From the NCBI RefSeq assembly GCF_000353285.1, contig NZ_KB731324.1:886577-950576 (forward strand): a stretch of DNA of 64,000 nt, written 5' to 3'. Source of the stretch: Leptolyngbya boryana PCC 6306. GTDB taxonomy: Bacteria; Cyanobacteriota; Cyanobacteriia; Leptolyngbyales; Leptolyngbyaceae. This document shows positions 9,718-18,152 of the stretch, one piece after another (position 1 is the first letter of the stretch; each line of letters starts with the position of its first letter). The notes below the pieces were generated by a model. That model saw only the letters and a program-made list of their open reading frames with translations. It was not told the DNA's origin and searched no databases. The position numbers were made by a program, and so were the translations under genes.

Positions 9718-11214
9718 ATGACTGCTACTCAGGTATCTTCCACAACACCTCAGACCGCAGCCTCGGTTCGCGATCTCGTTCAGGACGCTTATCATCAGGG
9801 GGCTTCCAGTCTCTATATGCAAATTGGTCGCGCTCCTTTTTACCGACTACAGGGCAAACTCATTCCTCAAGATCACTTTGCGCTGATCACACCCGATCGC
9901 TACAACCATTACATCCAAGAAATTTTATCGCCATCGCAGCTGAAGCAATATCTCGAAACTCAAAAGCTAGACACGAGTGTGCAGATCCAGGGGTTCATCC
10001 AAGCCCGGTTAAATTGTGGTCTGACAACACAGGGCGTTCCAGCAATGAGTTTGAGTGCGATCGAGTTGGATCAGCCGAGCGAAGATTTGAAAGAATTTGG
10101 AACCATTCGCCGCATGGTAAAAGATGCATTAGAACAAAACGCATCCGACATTCATCTGCAAGTTGGCGAAACTCCGAGATATCGCATTCAGGGACAGATG
10201 AACTTGCAAGCGCAATACGGAACCATCACACCCCGCCAGTTTGAAGAATTTCTAGAAGAGATCCTCTCCCCTGAGCAACGAGAAGCTTTTCATACCAAGC
10301 AAGAATTAGACACTGCCATTTTCTATCCAAATCTTGTGCGATGCCGAGTTAATTGCGCTCAATCGTTGATGGGTGGCGTGATGGTGTTACGGCTCATTTC
10401 CCTAGAAGTGCCCACAATCGCGAAACTCCGACTTCCCGATCGTTTAGCCCAACTCGTTGAAGAACGCCAAGGATTGATCCTCGTCACTGGACCTGTCAAC
10501 TCTGGAAAATCCACGTCACTCGCGGCAATGCTGCGTCATGTCAACGACACGTTACCTCGCAAAATTGTCACGATCGAAGATCCGATTGAATATGTTCATG
10601 CCTCCAATCAATGCTTGATCACGCAGCGAGAAGTTGGACTTCATACCCAGGAATTTAAAGAGGCACTCCGCGCAGCCCTAAGGCAAGATCCAGATATCTT
10701 GCTGATTGGAGAGATGCGCGATCGCGAAACCGTCGATACAGCAATCCGCGCAGCACTCACCGGACATTTAGTTCTCGGAACACTCCATACCAAAGGAACC
10801 GTCAACGCCGTGAAGCGTCTCCTCAACTTCTATACCCCCGAAGAACAAAACTCGGTTCGCATTCAAATCGTAGAAGCTTTGAGAGCCGTCATTGGACAAG
10901 CCCTTGTCCCAACGATCCAAGGCGGTCGAGCAGCAGCACTTGAAATCATGCTCAATACCGATACCATTCGCGATTATCTACAAAAAGGCTGCATCGACGA
11001 AATTTATCAACTGATGGAAGAAGGCACAGACGGCTCTCAAACTCTGAACCAAGCGTTATTCGATCTCTATAAAAATGGTGAGATTACCGATGAGAATGCG
11101 CTATCAGCATCGCTTCATCCAGACGACTTAAATTACATGATCAAAAACGAATCGCGTCGATCGAGCCGCTCTGGATTGATGAGCAAGGCTTACTACAATC
11201 AATCGCCACTCTAG
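9718..11214 (+). CDS. PilT-like type IV pilus ATPase with duplicated N-terminal domain
   Basis: This 498-residue protein (from ATG 9718; a GTG at 9679 would add 13) is a secretion/pilus ATPase of the PilT class. It has Walker A GPVNSGKS (about 258-265), the Asp-box IVTIEDPIEYVH, Walker B DPDILLIGEMRD and the His-box LVLGTLHTKGT. PilT proteins are usually about 350-430 residues. The extra length is a second copy of the N-terminal PAS-like domain: residues about 16-118 align with 128-230 (ASVRDLVQDAYHQGASSLYM against GTIRRMVKDALEQNASDIHL). The first copy has lost the D and H of the ASDIHL motif. It probably powers pilus retraction or a related motility step. Confidence 0.9.
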   Translation: MTATQVSSTTPQTAASVRDLVQDAYHQGASSLYMQIGRAPFYRLQGKLIPQDHFALITPDRYNHYIQEILSPSQLKQYLETQKLDTSVQIQGFIQARLNCGLTTQGVPAMSLSAIELDQPSEDLKEFGTIRRMVKDALEQNASDIHLQVGETPRYRIQGQMNLQAQYGTITPRQFEEFLEEILSPEQREAFHTKQELDTAIFYPNLVRCRVNCAQSLMGGVMVLRLISLEVPTIAKLRLPDRLAQLVEERQGLILVTGPVNSGKSTSLAAMLRHVNDTLPRKIVTIEDPIEYVHASNQCLITQREVGLHTQEFKEALRAALRQDPDILLIGEMRDRETVDTAIRAALTGHLVLGTLHTKGTVNAVKRLLNFYTPEEQNSVRIQIVEALRAVIGQALVPTIQGGRAAALEIMLNTDTIRDYLQKGCIDEIYQLMEEGTDGSQTLNQALFDLYKNGEITDENALSASLHPDDLNYMIKNESRRSSRSGLMSKAYYNQSPL

Positions 11215-11401
11215 GACAGGGTTGTTTTCAGCTAGAAAAAATGATTTGATTCAGCGCGTTGTGACTTGGCTCAACTCTCTAGCCCAGGATCTCGATGGGT
11301 AGAGGAACGTTGAATGTCAATCCTTATGGAGGATGCAAAATCATTCATCGCCTGAAAGTTAAATCTACCGACTTTAGTTCGATCGCGAATTCAACCGCCA
11401 G

Positions 11402-11430
11402 AAGTCACGGAATTCCGTGACTTTTTTATT
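11402..11430 (+). terminator. Rho-independent terminator
   Basis: A palindromic stem AAGTCACGG/CCGTGACTT runs straight into TTTTTT. It lies 190 nt past the pilT-like gene and ends either that transcript or a short RNA transcribed from within 11215-11400. Confidence 0.85.
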
Positions 11431-11481
11431 AAGTTCTTGAAAACCTTTGCTATGTAAGTACTTCAGCCAATTATTAAATTT

Positions 11482-11511
11482 TTGTCATATTTAACAGCGG
11501 CTTACTATAAT
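11482..11511 (+). promoter_or_regulatory. Predicted sigma-70-type promoter for ndhD1
   Basis: TTGTCA (11482-11487) and a perfect TATAAT (11506-11511) are 18 bp apart, just after the terminator at 11402-11430 and in the orientation of ndhD1. The implied 5' leader of about 440 nt is long. Confidence 0.6.
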
Positions 11512-11955
11512 GTGAACGATTGTAAAGGTTTCAGAAAGGCAACCACTTCAATCCGAAAGTGCTCTGAATCATTGAGAAGATTCAGAATGTTCAGTTGATA
11601 AATCTCTTTAGATAGAGGGATTCTATGTTCCACCATCTGATAGTCCAATCCAAAAACCTCTACATTCTGTTGTTTAAGTTCACTTTACTTAATAAAACCG
11701 GGGTAGAATGATTCCAGTAGGTAGAAATCCTCATTGGACATTCCTCCCTTCTACAACTTGATCCGCCAAGCACCTTACAAGTGTTTGATCGTGGGAATTG
11801 TGACCGCCGCCTCACTATTGAGACATTACCCCGCCGCCACGACTCCCGCCGCCCGTAGCCTCGCTTTTTGAATCGGGCAACTTTAGCGGATTGAGTCTAA
11901 ACGGTTTAAAGCACCGATCCCCCTCTGATCTCTCTACAAACTGGTCACTGATGTC

Positions 11956-13551
11956 ATGGTGAGTACTTCATTTCCTTGGTTAACGGCCATTATCGCCCTA
12001 CCTCTTGTCGCTTCCTTCATGATTCCCCTTGTCCCTGATAAACAGGGTAAAACGGTTCGTTGGTATGGCTTAGGTGTCGGTTTGGCGGATCTCGTTCTCG
12101 CAATCTATGCTTTTTGGAAGCACTACGATTTCCAAAAGCCGGATTTTCAGCTCGTCGAAAATTACGCCTGGATTCCCCAAATCGGTGTGAACTGGACACT
12201 GGCAGTCGATGGCATTTCAATGCCGCTCGTCATTCTAGCGGCTCTGGTCACAACACTCTCCATGCTGGCAGGCTGGAAAGTTACCAATAAGCCTCGCTTG
12301 TTCTACTTTCTGCTGCTCATTATGTACAGCGCACAAATTGGGGTGTTCTGTGCTCAAGATATGATTCAGTTCTTCCTGTTATGGGAAGTTGAACTGGTTC
12401 CCGTCTACATCCTGATTGCTATCTGGGGTGGGCCTAAGCGTTTGTATGCTGCAACTAAATTCATCCTCTACACCGCATTAGCTTCGATCTTTATTCTAGT
12501 TTCGGCACTGTCGATGGCATTCTACGGTGATAACTTCACCTTCAACATGCAAGAGCTAGGACTGAAAGACTATTCTCTGACCTTTGAATTACTGGCTTAC
12601 GTTGGATTTTTGATTGCGTACGGTGTCAAACTGCCGATTTTCCCACTTCATACGTGGCTACCGGATGCTCACGGTGAAGCTTCTGCTCCAGTTTCAATGA
12701 TTCTGGCGGGTGTACTTCTGAAGATGGGTGGGTATGCGCTGATTCGGATGAACATGGAGATGCTGCCTCATGCTCACGTTTACTTCGCTCCGATTCTGGC
12801 GATTCTCGGAATTGTAAATATTATCTACGGTGCATTGGCTTCCTTTGCTCAAAGAAACTTGAAGCGTCGGATGGCGTACTCTTCGATTTCGCACATGGGC
12901 TTTGTGTTGTTGGGGATTGCATCTTTCACCGAACTGGGTATGAGCGGAGCAGTTCTGCAAATGGTTTCCCACGGTTTGATTGCTGCGGCTCTCTTCTTCT
13001 TGGCTGGGGTGACTTACGATCGGACTCACACCTTGGATATGGATGAAATGGGTGGACTCGCGAAAAAAATGCCTTCGACCTTTGCCTTGTTCACGATTTG
13101 TTCGATGGCATCTCTCGCTCTGCCAGGAATGAGCGGATTTGTGGGTGAGTTAGCTATCTTCCTCGGTTTCACCAGCAGCGACGCTTATACTTCAGCATTC
13201 AAAGTCGTTGTGCTTTTACTCGCTGCGGTAGGCTTGATTTTGACTCCGATCTATTTGCTCTCAATGTTGCGTGAAATGTTCTACGGCAAAGAAGGCAAAG
13301 CAGTCAAAGAGATTTTCTTAGATGCGAACCCTAGAGAGTTGTTTATTACCGCTTCCTTGATTGTCCCCATCATTGCGATTGGTCTGTATCCAAAACTGAT
13401 TACGCAGACTTACGATGCGAAAACGGTTCAGGTCGCTCAGAATGCTCGCAATGCGGTTCCGGTTGTTGCACAGCAAATGGTTTCCTTACCTGGATTAGCA
13501 GCACCGCAAATTCCTGCTGCTCAGCCCAAACTGTTGGGCATGATCAAGTAA
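11956..13551 (+). CDS. ndhD1: NAD(P)H-quinone oxidoreductase chain 4 (NdhD1)
   Basis: This 531-residue, about 14-helix thylakoid membrane subunit is a proton-pumping antiporter-like chain of NDH-1, used in respiration and cyclic electron flow. Diagnostic blocks are [21 protein letters not shown] (helix with the conserved Glu), [20 protein letters not shown] with the key Lys and His, and [19 protein letters not shown]. The length and sequence are of the NdhD1 type (NDH-1L/L') rather than the CO2-uptake NdhD3/4; that subtype call is from resemblance. In many cyanobacteria it sits beside ndhF1, but here ndhF1 is absent and the gene stands alone behind its own promoter. Confidence 0.93.
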   Translation: MVSTSFPWLTAIIALPLVASFMIPLVPDKQGKTVRWYGLGVGLADLVLAIYAFWKHYDFQKPDFQLVENYAWIPQIGVNWTLAVDGISMPLVILAALVTTLSMLAGWKVTNKPRLFYFLLLIMYSAQIGVFCAQDMIQFFLLWEVELVPVYILIAIWGGPKRLYAATKFILYTALASIFILVSALSMAFYGDNFTFNMQELGLKDYSLTFELLAYVGFLIAYGVKLPIFPLHTWLPDAHGEASAPVSMILAGVLLKMGGYALIRMNMEMLPHAHVYFAPILAILGIVNIIYGALASFAQRNLKRRMAYSSISHMGFVLLGIASFTELGMSGAVLQMVSHGLIAAALFFLAGVTYDRTHTLDMDEMGGLAKKMPSTFALFTICSMASLALPGMSGFVGELAIFLGFTSSDAYTSAFKVVVLLLAAVGLILTPIYLLSMLREMFYGKEGKAVKEIFLDANPRELFITASLIVPIIAIGLYPKLITQTYDAKTVQVAQNARNAVPVVAQQMVSLPGLAAPQIPAAQPKLLGMIK

Positions 13552-13579
13552 GAAAGAGTTCCCTCAAAGAATGTTCGTT

Positions 13580-13606
13580 GCCTGGGTTTTTACCCAGGCT
13601 TTTTTT
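13580..13606 (+). terminator. Rho-independent terminator of ndhD1
   Basis: An eight-pair G/C-rich stem (GCCTGGGT with ACCCAGGC) and T-loop are followed by seven T. It separates ndhD1 from the convergent pyrD, whose stop is at 13611. Confidence 0.9.
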
Positions 13607-13610
13607 GTCG

Positions 13611-14726
13611 CTATTGTTTGACCTGATGCGCTGAACCGATCGCGGACTTTAAATCTGCAAATCCCGATCGCTGAAGTTTTTCTTCTAATCCCTGCAAGAT
13701 CCGCTTTACCATGGTTGGACCTTCATAAATCCAGCCTGTATAGACCTGAATCAAACTTGCTCCAGCCGTGATTTTCTCCCAAGCGTCTTCTGCTGAGAAC
13801 ACACCACCGACTCCAATAATCGGTAAGCTGCCCTGCGTTTGTTCCCAGATCAAGCGAATCACTTCCGTCGATCGCGCTTTCACAGGTGCGCCGCTAATTC
13901 CGCCTGCTTCATCTTGAATCGCATTGCCTCGAATCGTTTGAGTCTTCAGACCGTCTCGTCGGATCGTGGTATTCGTTGCGATAATGCCAGCTAATTGATA
14001 TCGCTGAGCGAGTTCAACGATCGCAGCAATATCTTCTGTTGCTAAATCTGGTGCAATCTTGACCAGCAAAGGTTTTTCCGATTGATTCTCAGTTTGCAGC
14101 GCCGACAGAATTGGCTCTAACTGGTCGGTCGATTGCAGCGATCGTAAGCCTGGTGTGTTCGGAGAACTCACATTCACGACAAAGTAATCACCTAGACTTT
14201 TGAGTAAGCGAAAACTACTCAGATAATCTTCTGCTGCGGATTCTAGTGGAGTAATTTTCGACTTGCCCAAATTGACTCCGATCGGGATGTTAGACACTCG
14301 ATCTTGCAACCGTTCTTGTAACGCTGCGGCTCCTTGATTGTTAAAGCCCATGCGATTGAGAACCGCCAAATCTTCGACTAATCTGAACAATCGCGGCTGC
14401 GGATTTCCCGGTTGAGCGTGAAAGGTGACGGTTCCCACTTCTACAAACCCGAAGCCAAAGCTAGGTAAAACATTGGTTGCAACGCCATCTTTATCAAAGC
14501 CTGCCGCAAGTCCGATCGGATTTGGAAAATTCAACCCCCAAAGCGTTTGAGATAGCTGAGGCGAGGTATATCCATACAGGCGTTCTAAATACGATCGCAA
14601 CCAGCTTTGCTCCGGTGAACTGAGCCACGAGAGCGATCGCATTGCCTGAGAATGAAGAAATTCCGGATCAGCTTTCAACCCAGAAAACAGCACCGGACGC
14701 AGCATCGATCGATAAAAATCTGACAC
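13611..14726 (-). CDS. pyrD: Dihydroorotate dehydrogenase, quinone-dependent (class 2)
   Basis: This 371-residue FMN enzyme oxidises dihydroorotate to orotate, the fourth step of UMP synthesis, passing electrons to quinone at the membrane. The N-terminal amphipathic region ([24 protein letters not shown], shown split: [13 protein letters not shown] then [10 protein letters not shown]) is the class 2 membrane/quinone site. [13 protein letters not shown] and [12 protein letters not shown] near residue 180, with the catalytic Ser of class 2, and [17 protein letters not shown] complete the picture. The gene is monocistronic and convergent with ndhD1. Confidence 0.96.
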   Translation of the reverse strand: MSDFYRSMLRPVLFSGLKADPEFLHSQAMRSLSWLSSPEQSWLRSYLERLYGYTSPQLSQTLWGLNFPNPIGLAAGFDKDGVATNVLPSFGFGFVEVGTVTFHAQPGNPQPRLFRLVEDLAVLNRMGFNNQGAAALQERLQDRVSNIPIGVNLGKSKITPLESAAEDYLSSFRLLKSLGDYFVVNVSSPNTPGLRSLQSTDQLEPILSALQTENQSEKPLLVKIAPDLATEDIAAIVELAQRYQLAGIIATNTTIRRDGLKTQTIRGNAIQDEAGGISGAPVKARSTEVIRLIWEQTQGSLPIIGVGGVFSAEDAWEKITAGASLIQVYTGWIYEGPTMVKRILQGLEEKLQRSGFADLKSAIGSAHQVKQ

Positions 14727-14809
14727 GGTAAAAAAATCAGTTCTTACAAGAGAGCAAGGCTACAGTAGCGCATTTTGAGCGTGGAATATCGTGCAAAACC
14801 AATTCGCTC

Positions 14810-14845
14810 CGGGCACTCTAAAGAGCGAGTAGGCAACTGTGCCTG
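14810..14845 (+). promoter_or_regulatory. Second copy of leader element CGGGCACTCTAAAG
   Basis: Exact 14-mer match to 8606-8619, located 26-50 nt before the sensor gene start. It is followed by possible short stems (AGGCA with TGCCT). The function is unknown; see findings. Confidence 0.35.
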
Positions 14846-14872
14846 TCCGTGTTATCCCCCGACAGATCGCTC

Positions 14873-17602
14873 ATGGGTTACTCGAAAGAGACAACACAAT
14901 CCCAACATCAATTACTTGCCCTCAGCCGTGTATTGCAACAATTACGTGAGGGTAATACTGTCGCGATCGAAACGATTTATCTCTATCTCAATACTTGTTT
15001 CATGTTCGATCTCGTTTGGATCGGACTTTACGATCGTACCGAACATCGTTTAATTGGTAAAGGGGGAAAAAGCCCAATTTCAGATTCGCCGCTGCTCAAA
15101 CAGCGATTTTCACTGACAGCAGGCGATATTCTTGAACAGGCAGTGATCCAGCAAAAACCTCTGACCCTTCCAGATCTCAGAGAAGAGCAGCGAGCAAATG
15201 AATGGCGTAGATTTGCTGAAAAAGCAAATATTCAAGGCACGATCATTTTTCCAATTACGTTTAAAGATCGGTGTCATGGAGTTGCCATTTTAGGCTCGCG
15301 GCTATGGGGAAATTTTCCAAAAGCTGACGAGCGATCGCTGATTTCGATCGCATTAGGTGAGTTTGCTGCAACGCTAGAAACCGCAGAAGTAGAACTTAAA
15401 AGGCAGCAGATTAAACCCATTGATCGCCCAGTTCTGGCAATGCTAGAAGAACTGCGACTTCTTAAAAACTTTGACCAGCGATTGGATCGGGTGATCGATC
15501 AGACGCAGCAATTCATTCAGCCTGCGCGAACGAGCGTGTATTGGTTTGAAAGAACTCATCGGTGTTTTTGGCGCAGAGCAACGAGTCAAAAAGGGACACG
15601 TTTGAGCGATCAAACCGCAGGGTTAACAGTCCAAGAAATGAGCAGCTTTTATCAGGCACTCAAAGCAGATCAGGTGATTGCGATCGGTGAATCGATGGGA
15701 ATGGTCAAAGCTCACCTTACCATGCGTGTCATGGAATATATTCGAGCACGATCGCTAATTGCTGCGCCGATTTTGTACCAAGATGAACTCTTAGGATTTC
15801 TTGCCGCAGAAAGTGATGAACCGAGAGTGTGGCAGGATGCAGAAAAACAGTTGATTCGAGCAGCCGCACAACTGATCGCGCTGGTATCTCCACTCGAAGA
15901 AATGGAAGCTACGATCGAGCAAATCAAACTCGATCAGGCGTTGACCGCAAAAGTTGCTCAAGCAATTTACAGCATCAGCGATGGAAAAACGGCTCTACAA
16001 AATGCTGCGGCTCTACTGATTCAACGCTTGAAAATTGATCGGGTGCTGGCTTTGAGCTATAGCGCTGATCACGATGCATTTGAAGTTCACTATCAGATCC
16101 AGCCGAAGTATAAGAAAACATTACCCACTTGGTTCGCATCATTAAGTCCGATTGATTGGCAAATGTTAGAGAAATCGACCGATGCGATCGCGATTGAGAA
16201 TTTAGAAGATGATTTGCGATTTGCAGCTTGGAGAACGCCCCTCCTCGAAATGGGAGTACGATCGCTGTTAGTTTGTAATACAGCACCCGGTCAATCTATC
16301 CAAGGACTCGTGATTTTGGCACATGAAGCTCCCAGAGTCTGGAGCCAAGTAGAAAGCGAATTAACCAAGATTGTTGCTCAGCAGATTGGGATTGTCCTGA
16401 GACAGTGGAAGTTGCAGCAGCAAAATGAACAACAGCAGAAAATTTATCAAACCATTCAATGGGGATTGACCACGATTCAGCAAACCCAGCATCTGGATTT
16501 GCTGGAAAAGTCAGCTTTGCAATACATTGGTCAGACATTAGAAGCGCCATTAGCGATTTTGGTGGCTTGGTCAGCAGGGCGACGGGTTGGACGAATTGTG
16601 CAATCGAATCAGGAGCGCAAATTCAATCTTGATCCGGTGATGAAAGTCTCGCTCGAGACGGATACCTTTCTTCACCGCGTCCTCGCTCATGAGGGAGTTC
16701 TACCAGTCTCGATCGATGAAATTCCCATTGAAACTCGCCAATGGTTAAATGCTCCCGGAATCGGTCAGCTCCTCGCCATTACACTCCGCACTGCGCCAGA
16801 GCATGAGCCGACCGGAATTTTACTGGTGGCGGATAGTTTGGGGCGGCAATGGATTGATCGAGAACATCAAGTACTGAATACGCTGGTCGCACAGCTCGCT
16901 TGGTCACGTCGCCATTTGATGATCTCGGAAAGTTTAAAGCGCGATCGCGAACGGCTAGAACGTCTGAGCTGGTATAAGCATCGGCGTTTAGAAGACATGT
17001 ATCGCACGGTGAAATTTAGCGCGTCCAAGCTAAGCGAACTCCCAGAAACAACTCCACGCCATACCCAACTTGTGCGTCAAATCGAGGACGCGATCGAACC
17101 TGCACGCCAAGTCATCCGGGATGAACAGTGGCAATTAACCGTGAGAAACGAAACCGTTCAAATGATTGGATTAGTTAGACGCGCCCTCGATCGCGTCGAT
17201 CATCTGATCAAACAACGTCAACTCTGGTCACAAGTTCATCATGAAATTAATCCGATGGTCTTTGGAGACATTACTAAGATTGAATTGGTCTTGTATGAAT
17301 TGCTCCTAATTGCCTGCCAGCGAGCCAATCTAGGAGGACGGATTGACATCTGGTGTCGGCCGATTGACGCACAGTGGTTAGAGATTGCAATTACCGATGA
17401 TGGCACGGTCGAGCCGCGTCTCGTCGAAGATCTAGAAGCTGGACGAGCTGTAGACTTACTTGCTCCTTCGACTTTAGATAAAGTCCCTGGATTGCATCTA
17501 GCCATTTGCCAATCTTTGATGCAGCAAATGGGATCGGAATTCAACCTTTACAAATTGGAAGATGGGCGCATTATGAGTCGATTAGTACTATCAATCGGGT
17601 AG
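14873..17602 (+). CDS. Multi-GAF sensor protein with degenerate histidine-kinase-like C-terminus
   Basis: This 909-residue cytoplasmic protein (ATG 14873; a GTG at 14849 is in frame) has no membrane segment. It reads as about four successive GAF-like units (near 1-170, 190-345, 350-510 and 530-690), then a helical region beginning near YKHRRLEDMYRTVKFS that could be a dimerisation helix, and a C-terminal HATPase-like domain. The usual kinase boxes are eroded: KIELVLYELLLIACQRA stands where the N-box would be and ITDDGTVEP where DxGxG would be. ATP binding is therefore doubtful and it may be a signal scaffold or pseudokinase. It lies about 110 bp ahead of the FtsL-like/PBP pair on the same strand; a link is inference. 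Confidence 0.8.
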   Translation: MGYSKETTQSQHQLLALSRVLQQLREGNTVAIETIYLYLNTCFMFDLVWIGLYDRTEHRLIGKGGKSPISDSPLLKQRFSLTAGDILEQAVIQQKPLTLPDLREEQRANEWRRFAEKANIQGTIIFPITFKDRCHGVAILGSRLWGNFPKADERSLISIALGEFAATLETAEVELKRQQIKPIDRPVLAMLEELRLLKNFDQRLDRVIDQTQQFIQPARTSVYWFERTHRCFWRRATSQKGTRLSDQTAGLTVQEMSSFYQALKADQVIAIGESMGMVKAHLTMRVMEYIRARSLIAAPILYQDELLGFLAAESDEPRVWQDAEKQLIRAAAQLIALVSPLEEMEATIEQIKLDQALTAKVAQAIYSISDGKTALQNAAALLIQRLKIDRVLALSYSADHDAFEVHYQIQPKYKKTLPTWFASLSPIDWQMLEKSTDAIAIENLEDDLRFAAWRTPLLEMGVRSLLVCNTAPGQSIQGLVILAHEAPRVWSQVESELTKIVAQQIGIVLRQWKLQQQNEQQQKIYQTIQWGLTTIQQTQHLDLLEKSALQYIGQTLEAPLAILVAWSAGRRVGRIVQSNQERKFNLDPVMKVSLETDTFLHRVLAHEGVLPVSIDEIPIETRQWLNAPGIGQLLAITLRTAPEHEPTGILLVADSLGRQWIDREHQVLNTLVAQLAWSRRHLMISESLKRDRERLERLSWYKHRRLEDMYRTVKFSASKLSELPETTPRHTQLVRQIEDAIEPARQVIRDEQWQLTVRNETVQMIGLVRRALDRVDHLIKQRQLWSQVHHEINPMVFGDITKIELVLYELLLIACQRANLGGRIDIWCRPIDAQWLEIAITDDGTVEPRLVEDLEAGRAVDLLAPSTLDKVPGLHLAICQSLMQQMGSEFNLYKLEDGRIMSRLVLSIG

Positions 17603-17715
17603 GATTACGGAATTTCATAGACTTTAGTCTTCACAAACTAAAACTCCCGATACAATGTTCGCTGTAAGGCTTGAATTGAGTTCGACCTAAAAGACTTTTG
17701 ACTTGTGAGGGTGGT

Positions 17716-18150
17716 ATGGCTACGGCACTGAATTCTAGACGATCAAAAAAATTAGGTTCGGTGTCCCATTCATCTCTGCGGCAATTACCGAATCAGGAAA
17801 AACCCCCTCAATGGTTGCGATCGCTGCTTCTGGCTCAGCAGGCTTCAGTGATTGCCACATTTGTTTTGGCAGGTTCAGTACTTGCTGTTTATGGCTGGAC
17901 AGTGTATTCTCAGCAACTCTGGGGTAGAGAATACAGCAAACTAGAACAATTACGCCGCAGTGAACGCCAAATCACTGAAAGTGGAGAAGTTCTTAAAAAT
18001 CAGATTGCTGATCAGTCGGCTCGTCCCGGTGCGGGTCTAGTGCCTTCTAAACCGGAAAATATGATTTTTCTCAAAACGGCTCCGATGCGTCCCGATAATG
18101 CTGTTGCTCCCTCTTCGCAAGCTTCGCCCGTTGCTCCCATAGGATATTAG
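17716..18150 (+). CDS. FtsL-like small divisome protein (cyanobacterial)
   Basis: This 144-residue, single-pass membrane protein has a basic N-terminus, a membrane segment around SVIATFVLAGSVLAVYGWTV, then a short heptad-like coiled coil (SKLEQLRRSERQITESGEVL) and a Pro/Ala-rich tail. The size, topology and position immediately before a class B PBP (2-bp gap) match FtsL/DivIC-type proteins that pair with FtsI. FtsL is too variable for a firm call by eye. The ATG at 17716 is chosen over an in-frame TTG at 17698 because GAGGG lies just upstream. Confidence 0.75.
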   Translation: MATALNSRRSKKLGSVSHSSLRQLPNQEKPPQWLRSLLLAQQASVIATFVLAGSVLAVYGWTVYSQQLWGREYSKLEQLRRSERQITESGEVLKNQIADQSARPGAGLVPSKPENMIFLKTAPMRPDNAVAPSSQASPVAPIGY

Positions 18151-18152
18151 TC

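Larger units (their letters stand above)
11215..11955 (+). other. Long intergenic region and leader upstream of ndhD1
   Basis: These 741 bp carry no convincing gene. They contain a terminator (11402-11430), a good sigma-70-type promoter (11482-11511), a 28-codon ORF at 11625-11711 preceded by AGAGGG (low confidence), and a C-rich stretch about 11800-11870. If the promoter drives ndhD1, the leader is about 440 nt. Confidence 0.6.

Noticed and set aside
11625-11711. 28-codon ORF MFHHLIVQSKNLYILLFKFT... in the ndhD1 leader as a gene
   Set aside because: It has a fair AGAGGG site but no known family and a biased, hydrophobic composition; noted within the leader instead.
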